The notes: a model not told the origin generated them from the sequence alone. A stretch of 64,000 bases of DNA from Burkholderia sp. BCC0506 (GCF_902833145.1 NZ_CADFEN010000004.1:1-64000), one strand, 5' to 3'; numbered from the stretch's first letter, positions 25,399 to 33,942 are shown. Made by a program: numbers and translations.

Positions 25399-25698
25399 AT
25401 GCGTGAATTGAGTAATGGCGATGTGCGCCGGATATCGGGTGCGGGCCTGACGGCCGGCGGCAGTATTCTCGGCTTCAACGGCGGGAACGCGCTGTCGTGC
25501 ATCAGTATCGGCACGGGCGCGCACGTCGTCGTCAACGGCAGGCCGGTCTCGGCGACATCCGCTTCTGTCCACGGTGTCAATATCGACGTGTCGATCGCCG
25601 CTATTCATCCGGCCGAGGGCCGCTGGTCCGTATCGTTCGCGGATTTCTTCTCGTTCCTTTCCGGTCTGAACCTGGGCCGGCGAAATTTCCTTCGATAA
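25399..25698 (+). CDS. Double-glycine-type leader precursor peptide 1
   Basis: A 99-residue precursor. Its leader MRELSNGDVRRISGAG has the same MRE(L/I)...(E/D/R)xx(I/V)SG(G/A) pattern as the other two precursors in the island and resembles class II microcin leaders such as that of colicin V; cleavage would follow SGA or GA-G. The mature part is not glycine-zipper-like: it has one cysteine (ALSCISIGTG), a beta-rich middle and an aromatic end (SVSFADFFSFLSGLNLG). The ATG at 25399 has CAGGTG seven bases upstream; a GTG at 25390 in frame would add three residues and overlap that site. The gene stands immediately before the three secretion genes. Activity of the mature peptide is unknown. Confidence 0.7.
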   Translation: MRELSNGDVRRISGAGLTAGGSILGFNGGNALSCISIGTGAHVVVNGRPVSATSASVHGVNIDVSIAAIHPAEGRWSVSFADFFSFLSGLNLGRRNFLR

Positions 25699-25862
25699 AT
25701 TCAGTATTACAGATAAAAGATCGATGCCGGACGGGGATGGCTTCCGACGGCGCGACCGCATCCGCACCGGATTTTTCCGGCGGAATCCCGAATCGATTCT
25801 GGGCCATGCCGAACTGCAGCATCGTGCCGCCTCGAATCGGACCTTTGCTACCTGGACTTTCA

Positions 25863-27356
25863 ATGCCGTCGATAGTACTCGCCGCGACGATCTCCGTCGA
25901 TCGATCGCGGAAAGCACACCTTGCGGGTGCCGTGCCGCGCAGCTGGACGGCGCGCGCCGGGCGATGCGTGCGGCCGGCCGGCGGTGCGACGCGGCCGCGC
26001 GGCGCGTCGCTCGTCGGGATCCTGCTGTTGTTTGTGTCGTCGGCCCATGCGACGGATCTCGCTGATGCGGTGAATGCCGCGCGCGGGTTCGACGCCGGGT
26101 TCGCCGCGGCGCACGACGCGCAGCTCGCCGGCCGTGAAAAGCGCTGGCAAGGGCTGGCCGGTTTGCTGCCGCGCGCCCAACTCGACGGCGCCTATACGAA
26201 GCAAGACCAGCCGACGGCCGCCTATGCGGCGGCCGTGCGCCGGCACAACGTGACGGCGAGCATCGTGCAGCCGCTGTTCGATGTGACGCGATTCGCGCAG
26301 TTCCGGCGCGGCAGCGCACTTGCCGACGAAGCCGATGTCGAGTTTACGAAGGCAGGCCAGACGTTGATCTCGACGGTCGCCGACGCCTATTTCGACGTGC
26401 TGCACGCCCGCGAGGTGTTGCAGGCGGTCGAGGCCGCGCGAAAGACGTTTCAGGCGCAGTTCGACCGGGCCCGCGCGGCGCTGCAGGTCGGCGACGGCAT
26501 CTTGACCGATGTCGACGAAGCACGGGCCAATCTCGATGACGCGCTCGCGCGCAAGGTCGGCACGCAGAACGATCTCGAAGTCGCGCGCGGCACGTTTCGC
26601 CGCCTGACGGGCCTCGACGCCGACACGATCGACCCGGTCGAATGGCGTTGCGTGCCGGACACGATGCCGTTCGATCTGCGGGCCGCGATGGACGAGGCGG
26701 CTCGAGAAAATCTCGACGTCCGGATCGCCGAGGAACGACTCGATCAATCGAAGGCGGACGTCGTGGCGGCGACCGGTGCGCACCTGCCGCTCGTCAGTCT
26801 TCAGGCGACCTACGGGACGAACTGGAGCCGCGGGGCGAACGAGAACGTGCTGGACAACGTTTTCGGCACGACGTCGAAGACGCGTTCCACGACGGTCGGC
26901 GTGACGGTCACGATTCCACTGTTCGCCGGTGGCGGGCAATTGTCGGCGTCTCGCGAAGCGTATCGCCGCCGGGACCAGTCCCGCGATGCAGTGGAGGATG
27001 CGCGGCGTAAGGCGCGCGAAGCGGCGCGCGCCTCGTATCTCGGCATCGTGAACGGTCTCGCGATGATGCGCGCGCGCGAGCGCGCCGTGGCATCGGCAGA
27101 CAGCAAAGTGAAATCGACCCGGTACGGTCGCGACGTGGGGTTGCGCACGCAAATCGATGAACTCAATGCACAGCAGCGGTACTTCGAGGCGCTTCGCGAT
27201 GTCGCGGATGCCCGATATCGCTATCTGCGGGCCCGCATCCAGTTGTCCGCGGCGCTCGGCACGCTCAGCGACGCCGACGTCGCGTCGTTGGCCTGCCGGG
27301 GAGGCGCCATCCCGTCGCCGGCTGCGGCGCCGGCTTCGCGCGGAGCGCGCACATGA
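25863..27356 (+). CDS. TolC-family outer-membrane factor of a type I secretion system
   Basis: A 497-residue protein with the TolC/OprM architecture: a signal peptide whose hydrophobic core is SLVGILLLFVSSAHA (about residues 49-64), then two similar halves of coiled-coil helices and beta strands. Signs are LADAVNAARGFDAGFAAAHD, AQLDGAYTKQ, the long helical AYFDVLHAREVLQAVEAARK, and in the second half LVSLQATYGTNW and TVTIPLFAGGGQLSASREAY. The signal peptide is preceded by about 45 arginine-rich residues from the ATG at 25863, so a downstream GTG (25932) could be the real start. Its stop overlaps the adaptor start by 4 bases. It would form the outer-membrane exit duct for the peptides. Confidence 0.85.
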   Translation: MPSIVLAATISVDRSRKAHLAGAVPRSWTARAGRCVRPAGGATRPRGASLVGILLLFVSSAHATDLADAVNAARGFDAGFAAAHDAQLAGREKRWQGLAGLLPRAQLDGAYTKQDQPTAAYAAAVRRHNVTASIVQPLFDVTRFAQFRRGSALADEADVEFTKAGQTLISTVADAYFDVLHAREVLQAVEAARKTFQAQFDRARAALQVGDGILTDVDEARANLDDALARKVGTQNDLEVARGTFRRLTGLDADTIDPVEWRCVPDTMPFDLRAAMDEAARENLDVRIAEERLDQSKADVVAATGAHLPLVSLQATYGTNWSRGANENVLDNVFGTTSKTRSTTVGVTVTIPLFAGGGQLSASREAYRRRDQSRDAVEDARRKAREAARASYLGIVNGLAMMRARERAVASADSKVKSTRYGRDVGLRTQIDELNAQQRYFEALRDVADARYRYLRARIQLSAALGTLSDADVASLACRGGAIPSPAAAPASRGART

Positions 27357-28612
27357 CCGATCTCCTGTTTCGCGACGAAGCCCTCGACGCAACCAAGCAC
27401 AAGCTGATGGGCACCGTCAGTCTGTATTCGCCCCCGTCGCGCTGGATCACGATCGGCGTTGCCACGACGCTCACGCTCGCGTTCGTCGCGTTCATCGTGT
27501 TCGGCAGTTACACGAAACGCGAGCGCGTGGCCGGTCAGTTGCTGCCTGCCAAGGGGCTTCTGACGGTTGCGCCGCCGATGACGGGCACGGTAATCGACAC
27601 GCGCGTGCACGAAGGTCAGCAGGTCGAAGCCGGGGCAGAGCTGATGACGGTCTCCGGCGAGGTGGCGAGCGAGCTGGGCAGCACGCGCGAGATGGTCGGC
27701 CGGCAACTCGCATACCAGCGCTCGCGACTTCAGGCCGATCTCGAGAGCCAGCTTCGATTGAGCGAAGAGACGCGGCGTGGCCTCGTCGCGCGGAGCAATG
27801 CGCTGGCCGGGCAGAGGGTCCAGATCGGCCTGGAACGCACGCAGCGCCTGCGTCAGGTGGATCTTGCGACGAGCCAGCTCGACAAGCTGAAGTCGATGCG
27901 CGCACAGGGCTACGCATCCAACAGCCAGGTCGAGCAGCAGGAAGCCGCGCTGCTCGACGCGCAGGCACGGTTGCAGGATCTCGCACGGCAGCGGCTCGAC
28001 GTCGAACAGCAGATGGACCAGTGCCGCCAGCAGCTTCGGGAGCTTCCGCTCAATACGCGCAACCAGCAGAGCGCCATCGAGCGCAAGCTCGCCGAGCTCG
28101 ACCAGTCGATCGCCGAAAACGAGGCACGCCGGGTCGTCGTCCTGCGTGCGCCGCAGCCCGGTGTCGTGGCCGCGCTGCTTGCGAAGCCAGGGCAGGCCGT
28201 CAATGCAGGGCAGTCGGTGGTGTCGATGCTGCCGGTCAGCGCCGGTCTCGAAGCGCAGCTGATGGTGCCGAGCCGCGCGATCGGCTTCGTGCGGCCGGGC
28301 GCGCGCGTGGTGCTGCGCTACGACGCCTATCCGTTCCAGAAATTCGGCCAGCAGTTCGGCCGGGTGACGGAGGTGTCCCGCACCGCGCTGACGCCGCAGG
28401 AGGCGGCAACCCTCACCGGCCGTACCGACGTCCGGGAGCAGTTGTACCGCGTCACCGTCGCGCTCGATCGGCAGGACGTGATCGCGTACGGCAAGCGCGA
28501 AGCGCTGCGACCCGGCATGGCGCTCGAAGCCGACGTGCTGATCGACACGCGCAGGCTGATCGAGTGGGTGCTCGAGCCGCTGTACGCGCTCGGGCGCCGC
28601 GCATCGGCATGA
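27353..28612 (+). CDS. HlyD-family membrane fusion protein (CvaA-like)
   Basis: A 419-residue adaptor linking inner-membrane transporter and outer-membrane factor. It begins MTDLLFRDEALDATKHKLMG, as CvaA-type adaptors do, then one membrane helix (about 33-53), a lipoyl-type half motif (VAPPMTGTVIDTRVHEGQQV), a long coiled-coil hairpin (about 105-255), the second lipoyl half (APQPGVVAALLAKPGQAVNA), and a beta-barrel domain ending at ALRPGMALEADVLIDTRRLI. The ATG overlaps the stop of the preceding outer-membrane gene (ATGA), indicating coupled translation, and the ABC transporter gene follows after 39 bases. Length and order match the colicin V adaptor family. Confidence 0.9.
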   Translation: MTDLLFRDEALDATKHKLMGTVSLYSPPSRWITIGVATTLTLAFVAFIVFGSYTKRERVAGQLLPAKGLLTVAPPMTGTVIDTRVHEGQQVEAGAELMTVSGEVASELGSTREMVGRQLAYQRSRLQADLESQLRLSEETRRGLVARSNALAGQRVQIGLERTQRLRQVDLATSQLDKLKSMRAQGYASNSQVEQQEAALLDAQARLQDLARQRLDVEQQMDQCRQQLRELPLNTRNQQSAIERKLAELDQSIAENEARRVVVLRAPQPGVVAALLAKPGQAVNAGQSVVSMLPVSAGLEAQLMVPSRAIGFVRPGARVVLRYDAYPFQKFGQQFGRVTEVSRTALTPQEAATLTGRTDVREQLYRVTVALDRQDVIAYGKREALRPGMALEADVLIDTRRLIEWVLEPLYALGRRASA

Positions 28613-28651
28613 CGGCGCGGACGATCGACTGACTCGTGATGAAGCGGAGCA

Positions 28652-30796
28652 ATGATGAAATGGCTTGATGCATTGCACTTCGGCTGGCGGCGACGCCTGC
28701 CGATGCTGTTGCAAACCCAGGCGGCCGAGTGCGGGTTGGCGTGCGTTGGCATGGTCGCAGCCTACTTCGGCTACGACATCGATCTAGTGAGCCTGCGACG
28801 TCGCTTCAGCCCATCGCTGAAAGGCACGACGCTCAACGACGTGATGGGCATCGCGTATCGGCTCGGGCTCGCGTCGCGCGCGCTGCGGCTCGATCTCGAC
28901 GAGCTCGGCAAGCTTCGCCGCCCGTGCATCCTGCACTGGGACATGAATCATTTCGTCGTGTTGAAGTCGGTGTCGCGCGGCAGGATCACGATCCACGATC
29001 CCGCACGCGGCATACGGGACGTACCGATCGCCGACGCGTCCCGGCACTTTACCGGCGTGGCGCTCGAGATCATGCCGTCGCCATCGTTCAAAACGGCGCA
29101 GGTTCGCGAGTCGATCTCGATGTCGGGCCTCGTCGGCAGCGTGACGGGAATCCGCTCGACGTTGACGCAGGTCCTGCTGCTGTCTGCGGTGCTCGAAGTG
29201 TTCGGTGTCGTGACGCCGTTCTACATGCAATGGGTGATGGACCAGGTGCTCGTATCGGCGGATGCCGACCTGCTCACGTTGCTCGGCACCGGCTTCCTGC
29301 TTGTCGTGGTGTTCCAGAGCGCGGTGACCGCGCTACGCTCGTGGGTCGTCACGTGGTTCTCCAGCCTGCTCGGCGTGCAGTGGACGGCCAATGTCTGCGC
29401 GCACCTGTTCAAGCTCCCGCTCGCGTATTTCGAGCAGCGGCACATCGGCGACGTCGTATCCCGGTTCGGCGCGATTCACACGATCCAGGGCACCCTCACC
29501 ACGCAGTTCGTCGGCGCGCTGCTAGATGGAGTGATGGCGACGATCACGCTGGCGATGCTGTTCGTCTACAGCGCGACATTGACGTGGCTGGTGCTGGGGC
29601 TGTTCGCGGCCTATGGCGTGATCCGGTGGATTGCATACCGGCCGTTCAAGCAGGCGAACGAGGAGCAGATCGTGTACGACGCACGCGCGCAATCGAACCT
29701 GCTCGAGTCGATCCGCGGCGTGCAGGCGATCAAGCTCGCGAACCGGCAGGAGGCGCGTGTCGCCACCTATGCGAATGCCGTGGTCGAGACCGCCAACAGG
29801 CATGTCGTCGTCCAGCGCCTGTCGATCGGGTTTTCGACGGTGCAGGGCTTGATTGCCGGCGCGGGCCGGGTCGTGCTCGTCTGGCTGGCGGCGCGGCAGG
29901 TACTCGCCGGCCAGTTTTCGGCGGGGATGCTCGTCGCATTCGTCAGCTTCGCGGATCAGTTCATGTCGCGTGGCGCGGGCCTGATCGGCACGGTCATCGA
30001 TTTCCGGATGTTGCGACTGCATGGCGAGCGGCTTGCCGACATCGTGTTGACCGACACCGAGAGCGACATGGAGTCGTCGGCGGGCATTCGCTTGCCGGAT
30101 GCGGACGCGCCGGCAATCGACGTTCGCGGCATCAGCTTTCGCTATGCGGAGACGGAGCCGTGGGTCCTGGACAATTGTTCGTTCTCGATCGCGGCCGGCG
30201 AGTCGGTCGCGATCGCCGGGCCGTCGGGACAAGGCAAAACGACGATGGCGAAGATCCTGCTCGGCCTGCTCGTGCCCGAGCGCGGCACCGTGACGGTGGA
30301 CGGCATCGATATCCGCAAATTGGGATTGCGTGCCTATCGCGAGCGGATCGGCAGCGTGATGCAGGACGACATTCTGTTCGCAGGGTCGGTGGCCGACAAC
30401 ATCTGCTTCTTCGATGCCCAGCCGGATCACGCACGCATCGAGGAGGCCGCGCGGCTCGCGCAGATTCATGACGACATCGTTGCGATGCCGATGGGTTACC
30501 AGAGCCTGGTCGGCGACATGGGGTCGTCGCTGTCCGGGGGGCAATGCCAGCGTGTTCTGCTAGCGCGCGCGTTCTACCGACGCCCGTCGATTCTGGTGCT
30601 CGACGAGGCCACCAGCCATCTCGACGTGGCGTGCGAGCGGCTGATCAACGACGCGGTGAAGGGAATGCGCATCACGCGGATCATCATCGCGCACCGGCCC
30701 GAAACCATCCGCAGCGCGGATCGCGTCATCGTGCTCGAGCGCGGAAGAGCGCACGAAACGGAACCGCAGGAGGCCGGCGTAGCGGCTGTCGTCTAG
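28652..30796 (+). CDS. Peptidase-containing ABC transporter (CvaB-like bacteriocin exporter)
   Basis: A 714-residue inner-membrane transporter that would cut double-glycine leaders and export the peptides with ATP. Residues 1-135 are a C39 peptidase: oxyanion Gln21 and catalytic Cys27 in QTQAAECGLAC, His100 in DMNHFVVL and Asp116 in IHDPARG. Six membrane helices follow (about 160-440). The ATPase domain has Walker A GPSGQGKT, signature LSGGQCQR (Cys where Lys or Arg is usual), Walker B ILVLDEATSHLD and the H-loop IIAHRP. The start has GGAG upstream. All catalytic residues are intact, so a working processing-exporter is predicted. Confidence 0.93.
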   Translation: MMKWLDALHFGWRRRLPMLLQTQAAECGLACVGMVAAYFGYDIDLVSLRRRFSPSLKGTTLNDVMGIAYRLGLASRALRLDLDELGKLRRPCILHWDMNHFVVLKSVSRGRITIHDPARGIRDVPIADASRHFTGVALEIMPSPSFKTAQVRESISMSGLVGSVTGIRSTLTQVLLLSAVLEVFGVVTPFYMQWVMDQVLVSADADLLTLLGTGFLLVVVFQSAVTALRSWVVTWFSSLLGVQWTANVCAHLFKLPLAYFEQRHIGDVVSRFGAIHTIQGTLTTQFVGALLDGVMATITLAMLFVYSATLTWLVLGLFAAYGVIRWIAYRPFKQANEEQIVYDARAQSNLLESIRGVQAIKLANRQEARVATYANAVVETANRHVVVQRLSIGFSTVQGLIAGAGRVVLVWLAARQVLAGQFSAGMLVAFVSFADQFMSRGAGLIGTVIDFRMLRLHGERLADIVLTDTESDMESSAGIRLPDADAPAIDVRGISFRYAETEPWVLDNCSFSIAAGESVAIAGPSGQGKTTMAKILLGLLVPERGTVTVDGIDIRKLGLRAYRERIGSVMQDDILFAGSVADNICFFDAQPDHARIEEAARLAQIHDDIVAMPMGYQSLVGDMGSSLSGGQCQRVLLARAFYRRPSILVLDEATSHLDVACERLINDAVKGMRITRIIIAHRPETIRSADRVIVLERGRAHETEPQEAGVAAVV

Positions 30797-30813
30797 GTGC
30801 GTTGCAAGAACTT

Positions 30814-30834
30814 CCGTTGCGCGTCGCGCAACGG
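30814..30834 (+). other. Hairpin between transporter and precursor genes
   Basis: Perfect 9-bp inverted repeat CCGTTGCGC / GCGCAACGG with a 3-base loop, 18 bases after the ABC transporter stop and 61 bases before precursor 2. No T-run follows, so it is more likely an RNA-stabilising or partial-terminator element that sets different levels for transporter and peptides. Confidence 0.5.
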
Positions 30835-30894
30835 GACGGCCGATGCCGATCCGGCCCGAACGATCGGCAATACGCAAATCAACGGAGAAAACGT

Positions 30895-31209
30895 ATGCGT
30901 GAGTTGACCATGATGGAAATCGGCGAAGTGAGCGGCGGCGGCTTCTTCAGCCGGTGCGGCGCGTCCGTGGTCGGCGGTGTCGGCGGAGCGATCGCCGGTG
31001 TCTGGAAGGGGGGGGTCAGCGGCGGCAGCACCGGTGGCTACCTGGGGCTCGGCATTCTCAGTGCGGGTGTGGGCGCAATCGCCGGTGGTGTGCTTGGCAT
31101 CGTCGGCGGCGCCTTGTACGGTGTGATCAACGACGCGACGCAGACCGTCAAGGTATTCAATTCGATCATGGAAAACCTGTTCGACATGAATACGCCGGCG
31201 CCGAAATGA
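30895..31209 (+). CDS. Double-glycine leader precursor peptide 2, glycine-zipper microcin-like
   Basis: A 104-residue precursor with leader MRELTMMEIGEVSGGG, very close to the colicin V leader pattern (MRxLTxxEIxxVSGG). Cleavage after the GG would release a mature peptide dominated by glycine zippers: GASVVGGVGGAIAGVWKGGV, a GGSTGG turn, then GLGILSAGVGAIAGGVLGIV, ending in a polar amphipathic tail (FNSIMENLFDMNTPAPK). This is the make-up of pore-forming class II microcins and two-peptide bacteriocins. One cysteine near the mature N-terminus (SRCGAS) could be oxidised or modified. GGAG lies eight bases before the ATG. No DNA-coded immunity protein is adjacent. Confidence 0.82.
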   Translation: MRELTMMEIGEVSGGGFFSRCGASVVGGVGGAIAGVWKGGVSGGSTGGYLGLGILSAGVGAIAGGVLGIVGGALYGVINDATQTVKVFNSIMENLFDMNTPAPK

Positions 31210-31275
31210 CGGCGCGTCGTCCGCACGCTTCGGACATCGTGTCCAGTGTTCCATCGTTACTTCACAAGGAAAGTC

Positions 31276-31569
31276 ATGCGTGAGATCAATGCAGCCGAAC
31301 GCGCATCCGTTTCCGGCGGCGCCTCGGTGAGCGGCGTGATGAACTGGCTCGGTAACCTGCTCAAACCGCCGTCGGAACCTGCCGAGCCGTGGGTCAATCC
31401 CTTTCCGTCGGAGAGCGCATCCACCGGTGTCGTGACCGGCATCGGCTTCGTGGCGGTGGCGGCCGGGGCGGCGGTTGCGACCGTCGTGGCGGTGACGGCC
31501 GCAGGACAGCTGGGGCTGCTATCCCTCTTCGCGGGAACGGCTGGCGTGATCGCCCGCTTGCGCCGCTAA
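31276..31569 (+). CDS. Double-glycine leader precursor peptide 3
   Basis: A 97-residue precursor with leader MREINAAERASVSGGA, sharing MRE(I/L), an E at -8 to -9 from the cut and VSGG with precursor 2. The mature part starts polar and proline-rich (LLKPPSEPAEPWVNPFPSES), then a long hydrophobic stretch (GVVTGIGFVAVAAGAAVATV with VAVTAAGQLGLLSLFAGTAG) able to span the membrane once or twice, and ends in a basic tail VIARLRR. AAGGA sits upstream of the ATG. It follows precursor 2 by 66 bases and may work with it as a pair. No homologue is recognised beyond the leader. Confidence 0.78.
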   Translation: MREINAAERASVSGGASVSGVMNWLGNLLKPPSEPAEPWVNPFPSESASTGVVTGIGFVAVAAGAAVATVVAVTAAGQLGLLSLFAGTAGVIARLRR

Positions 31570-31712
31570 CCGCACGCGGGCATCCGCATCCGGAGCGGCC
31601 AATGGCGTGCATCCCGTCAGCCGCTCCGGCATCGGGCCGGCCCGCGTCGGCGAGCATGGCGTGTATGTATGGACAGACTGGCATCGAAAGTGAATACCAA
31701 TAAGGAGAGCTG

Positions 31713-32738
31713 ATGATGGGCGTGGAATCGGGAACGCGTGCACGGGTAAATTCGTCTCTCGGCGTGTTTCGGGCCGTGGCATGCGCGTGGTTGATGTGGT
31801 TCGGTACGGGTGGCGTCGCATGCGCGTCCCTCGCGAAATGCATCATCGCGTCCGGTTCGTCGGCCACGCTCGCCACGCTGCCGGCTTCCGTGAAGGTGTC
31901 GGCCGATACACCGATCAACACCGTGCTGTGGCAGCTGACCGGCGTTCAGATCCGTGCGTCGTGCGTCAAGACACCGGAGGCCATCGTGAAGCGGGTCGAG
32001 GCGACCCTGTACCGGCCGGCTAACGATCCGCAGCTTGCCGCGAATGGTCTCGCGTTGTTCGTCACTTATCGGGGTAGCCGCGGCAGCGGCATGGCGGCCA
32101 TCCCGACCGGAACCGTCATTGGCTCGGTCTTGATGCCGACGATCGTTTCCGCAACGGTCGACCTCGAACTCGTCAAGACCGGTCCGACGCCTGTTGCGCC
32201 GACGCCGCTGCCGGTCCTGTCGGTACCGACCGTCTTGATCGGGGGATCGGGCAGTGGCGACGATTCCGATGCGGCGCGCTTCCTGACGCGCGGATTCGAC
32301 AACATCTCGTTCCAGGCGACGACGTGCGCAACCACGACCCCGGCCGTCTCCGTCGATCTCGGCACGTACACGGCACGCCCCGGTGCCGCGGTCGGAACGA
32401 CGTCTCCGTCCCGACGATTCTCGATCGGGCTGCGTTGCGATACGGGCGTGGCAGGCAAGTTCGGATTGGCGATGCGGCTCGACGGCAACAACCCGGTCGA
32501 TGCATCGGCCGGCCTGCTGGCGCTGACATCCACCAGCACGGCGAGGGGGATGGCGATTCAGGTGCTGAAGGATGACGGAAGTCCGTTGCCGCTGGGCGAG
32601 CCGTGGGAAGTGGCGGCATCCGTGTCGTCGGCGGAGACGATCGCGGTGCCGTTGCAGGCGCGCTACTTCCAGACCGGCGCGCCCGTCGTGCCGGGCACCG
32701 CCAACGGTCGGGCCACCTTCTCGATCGATTATCGGTGA
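31713..32738 (+). CDS. Two-domain fimbrial tip adhesin-like protein (copy 2)
   Basis: A 341-residue exported protein. A hydrophobic signal (FRAVACAWLMWFGTGGVACA) is followed by a beta-rich N-terminal domain with cysteines in SLAKCIIAS and RASCVKTPE, and a C-terminal pilin domain from about residue 200: ATTCATTTPAVSVDLGTYTA, RRFSIGLRCDTGVAGKFG, and the end VPLQARYFQTGAPVVPGTAN, RATFSIDYR. The TARYxQTGAxVxPGxAN ending is shared with copies 1 and 3. GGAG precedes tandem ATGs. It follows precursor 3 by 143 bases and precedes the NlpD-like gene, so it is inside the peptide-secretion operon and not in the pilus operon. Confidence 0.75.
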   Translation: MMGVESGTRARVNSSLGVFRAVACAWLMWFGTGGVACASLAKCIIASGSSATLATLPASVKVSADTPINTVLWQLTGVQIRASCVKTPEAIVKRVEATLYRPANDPQLAANGLALFVTYRGSRGSGMAAIPTGTVIGSVLMPTIVSATVDLELVKTGPTPVAPTPLPVLSVPTVLIGGSGSGDDSDAARFLTRGFDNISFQATTCATTTPAVSVDLGTYTARPGAAVGTTSPSRRFSIGLRCDTGVAGKFGLAMRLDGNNPVDASAGLLALTSTSTARGMAIQVLKDDGSPLPLGEPWEVAASVSSAETIAVPLQARYFQTGAPVVPGTANGRATFSIDYR

Positions 32739-32836
32739 CGACCCGAGAGGCCGACAGTTCGCGTCGGACGGGCGCCGCCTCGGCAGTGTGACGCGATGGT
32801 CGCCGACTTTGATGAATTGAAGTGAAAGGAGTGGAA

Positions 32837-33349
32837 ATGAACTGGAAAATGATCCCGCTGTTGATGGCCGTAGTCGGTTCGAACGTCGCGCATGCCCGAT
32901 CGGCAGCACCGCCGTCCGCGGCGCCGGCCGAGCTCGAGTCGCCGTGCGTTCGCAGGGCGACAGGCCTGTCGCAAGGTCGCTCACCGGACTTCATGTGGCC
33001 GGTGCAAGGCGAGTTGTCCTCGCCGCCGGGCCGCGATCGCGGCATCGATATTGCCGGCGACGTGGGCGCGCCCGTGAAGGCGGCTGCCGATGGCGTCGTC
33101 GTCTATGCGGGAAGCGATTTGCGAGGGTATGGCCGGCTGATCATCGTTCGGCACGACGATGTCTTTCTCACGGCGTATGCGAACAACCGAACGATGCTCG
33201 TCAAGGAGGGGGACAAGGTGCACAAGGGCCAGGTCATCGCGGAACTGGGTCGTAGCGGCGACGGCGACGCGCGGCTGCATTTCGAAATCCGCCGCGGCGG
33301 TTATGCGGTCGATCCGCTGATCTATCTGCCGGCACGTACCACGTCATGA
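32837..33349 (+). CDS. NlpD-like LytM-domain protein lacking the zinc ligands
   Basis: A 170-residue exported protein: signal peptide to about residue 20 (LLMAVVGSNVAHA), a linker, and one LytM (M23) domain from about residue 55. It matches the C-terminal domain of NlpD closely: RGIDIAGDVGAPV, ADGVVVYAGSDLRGYGRLII, EGDKVHKGQVIAELG, RLHFEIRRGGYAVDPLIYLP. The zinc-binding positions of true peptidases are lost: the first His is Asp (RDRGID), the His of YAH is Asn (YANN) and the first His of HLHFE is Arg. In NlpD and EnvC such dead LytM domains activate amidases. There is no LysM domain or lipobox. Strong AAAGGAG before the ATG; the next gene follows after 92 bases. Confidence 0.82.
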   Translation: MNWKMIPLLMAVVGSNVAHARSAAPPSAAPAELESPCVRRATGLSQGRSPDFMWPVQGELSSPPGRDRGIDIAGDVGAPVKAAADGVVVYAGSDLRGYGRLIIVRHDDVFLTAYANNRTMLVKEGDKVHKGQVIAELGRSGDGDARLHFEIRRGGYAVDPLIYLPARTTS

Positions 33350-33441
33350 CGTTTTCGCAACGTGCGATTCCGGCATTTCCGCCCCGGCTCCTGCAAGCGG
33401 AGGCGTTGCCGGCGGCGAGGGGCGGAGACCCGCAACGGCCA

Positions 33442-33942
33442 ATGCCGAAACCGGCACTCGTCGCGTCCGCTTTTTTTGTTGCGGGCGTCGCCTGCGCAGC
33501 TCAGCCGGATCCCGCGACGGTCGGCGGGATCGACGAGGATCGGGCGACGACGCACGGCGTCGAGCATCGAGTCGACGCATACCGATTCCGCTCCCCGCTC
33601 GAGCAAAACGTCGACGTCGCGACGCGCGGTCGCCCGGCCGGCACCAGCGTGACGCAGGTCGATTCGGTGGAACGTACGTTCGCCCGATCGCTCGAAAGAC
33701 TGACATGCGAGCAGCGGGAGGAGGCGAGATATCGCGAGACGATGCGGCAACTGGATCGCGAGTGGTGCGTCGGCGATTACCTGAACGGGAAAATCCGCCG
33801 CGATCCGGAAACGATCCGGACCGCTTACGGCTACTGCGATTCGTTGCCGTCTTACCGGTCCGTGCTGCGCGGGGATCTCGAGGCATACCGAATCACGCTG
33901 CATCGGCAGTATCTGTCGCGTTGCGACGACAAGACGAAGTAA
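33442..33942 (+). CDS. Exported hypothetical protein of the island
   Basis: A protein of 166 residues if started at 33442, not recognised. The start chosen gives a normal signal peptide (MPKPALVASAFFVAGVACAA); an earlier ATG at 33346 overlaps the NlpD-like stop by 4 bases and would bury this signal behind 32 residues with poor codon use. The mature part is polar and charged, with THGVEHRVDAYRFRSPLEQN, SVERTFARSLERLTCEQREE, an even number of cysteines that could pair (TCEQ, EWCVGD, YGYCDS, LSRCDD) and no membrane segment. It is probably periplasmic or secreted. Being the only wholly unknown product of the operon, it is a candidate for an immunity or chaperone function. Confidence 0.65.
   Translation: MPKPALVASAFFVAGVACAAQPDPATVGGIDEDRATTHGVEHRVDAYRFRSPLEQNVDVATRGRPAGTSVTQVDSVERTFARSLERLTCEQREEARYRETMRQLDREWCVGDYLNGKIRRDPETIRTAYGYCDSLPSYRSVLRGDLEAYRITLHRQYLSRCDDKTK

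Noticed and set aside
25497-25862. An upstream extension of the outer-membrane factor frame reaching into the first precursor gene.
   Set aside because: It overlaps the precursor in another frame and has no signal-like sequence; the signal peptide is internal to the shorter start.
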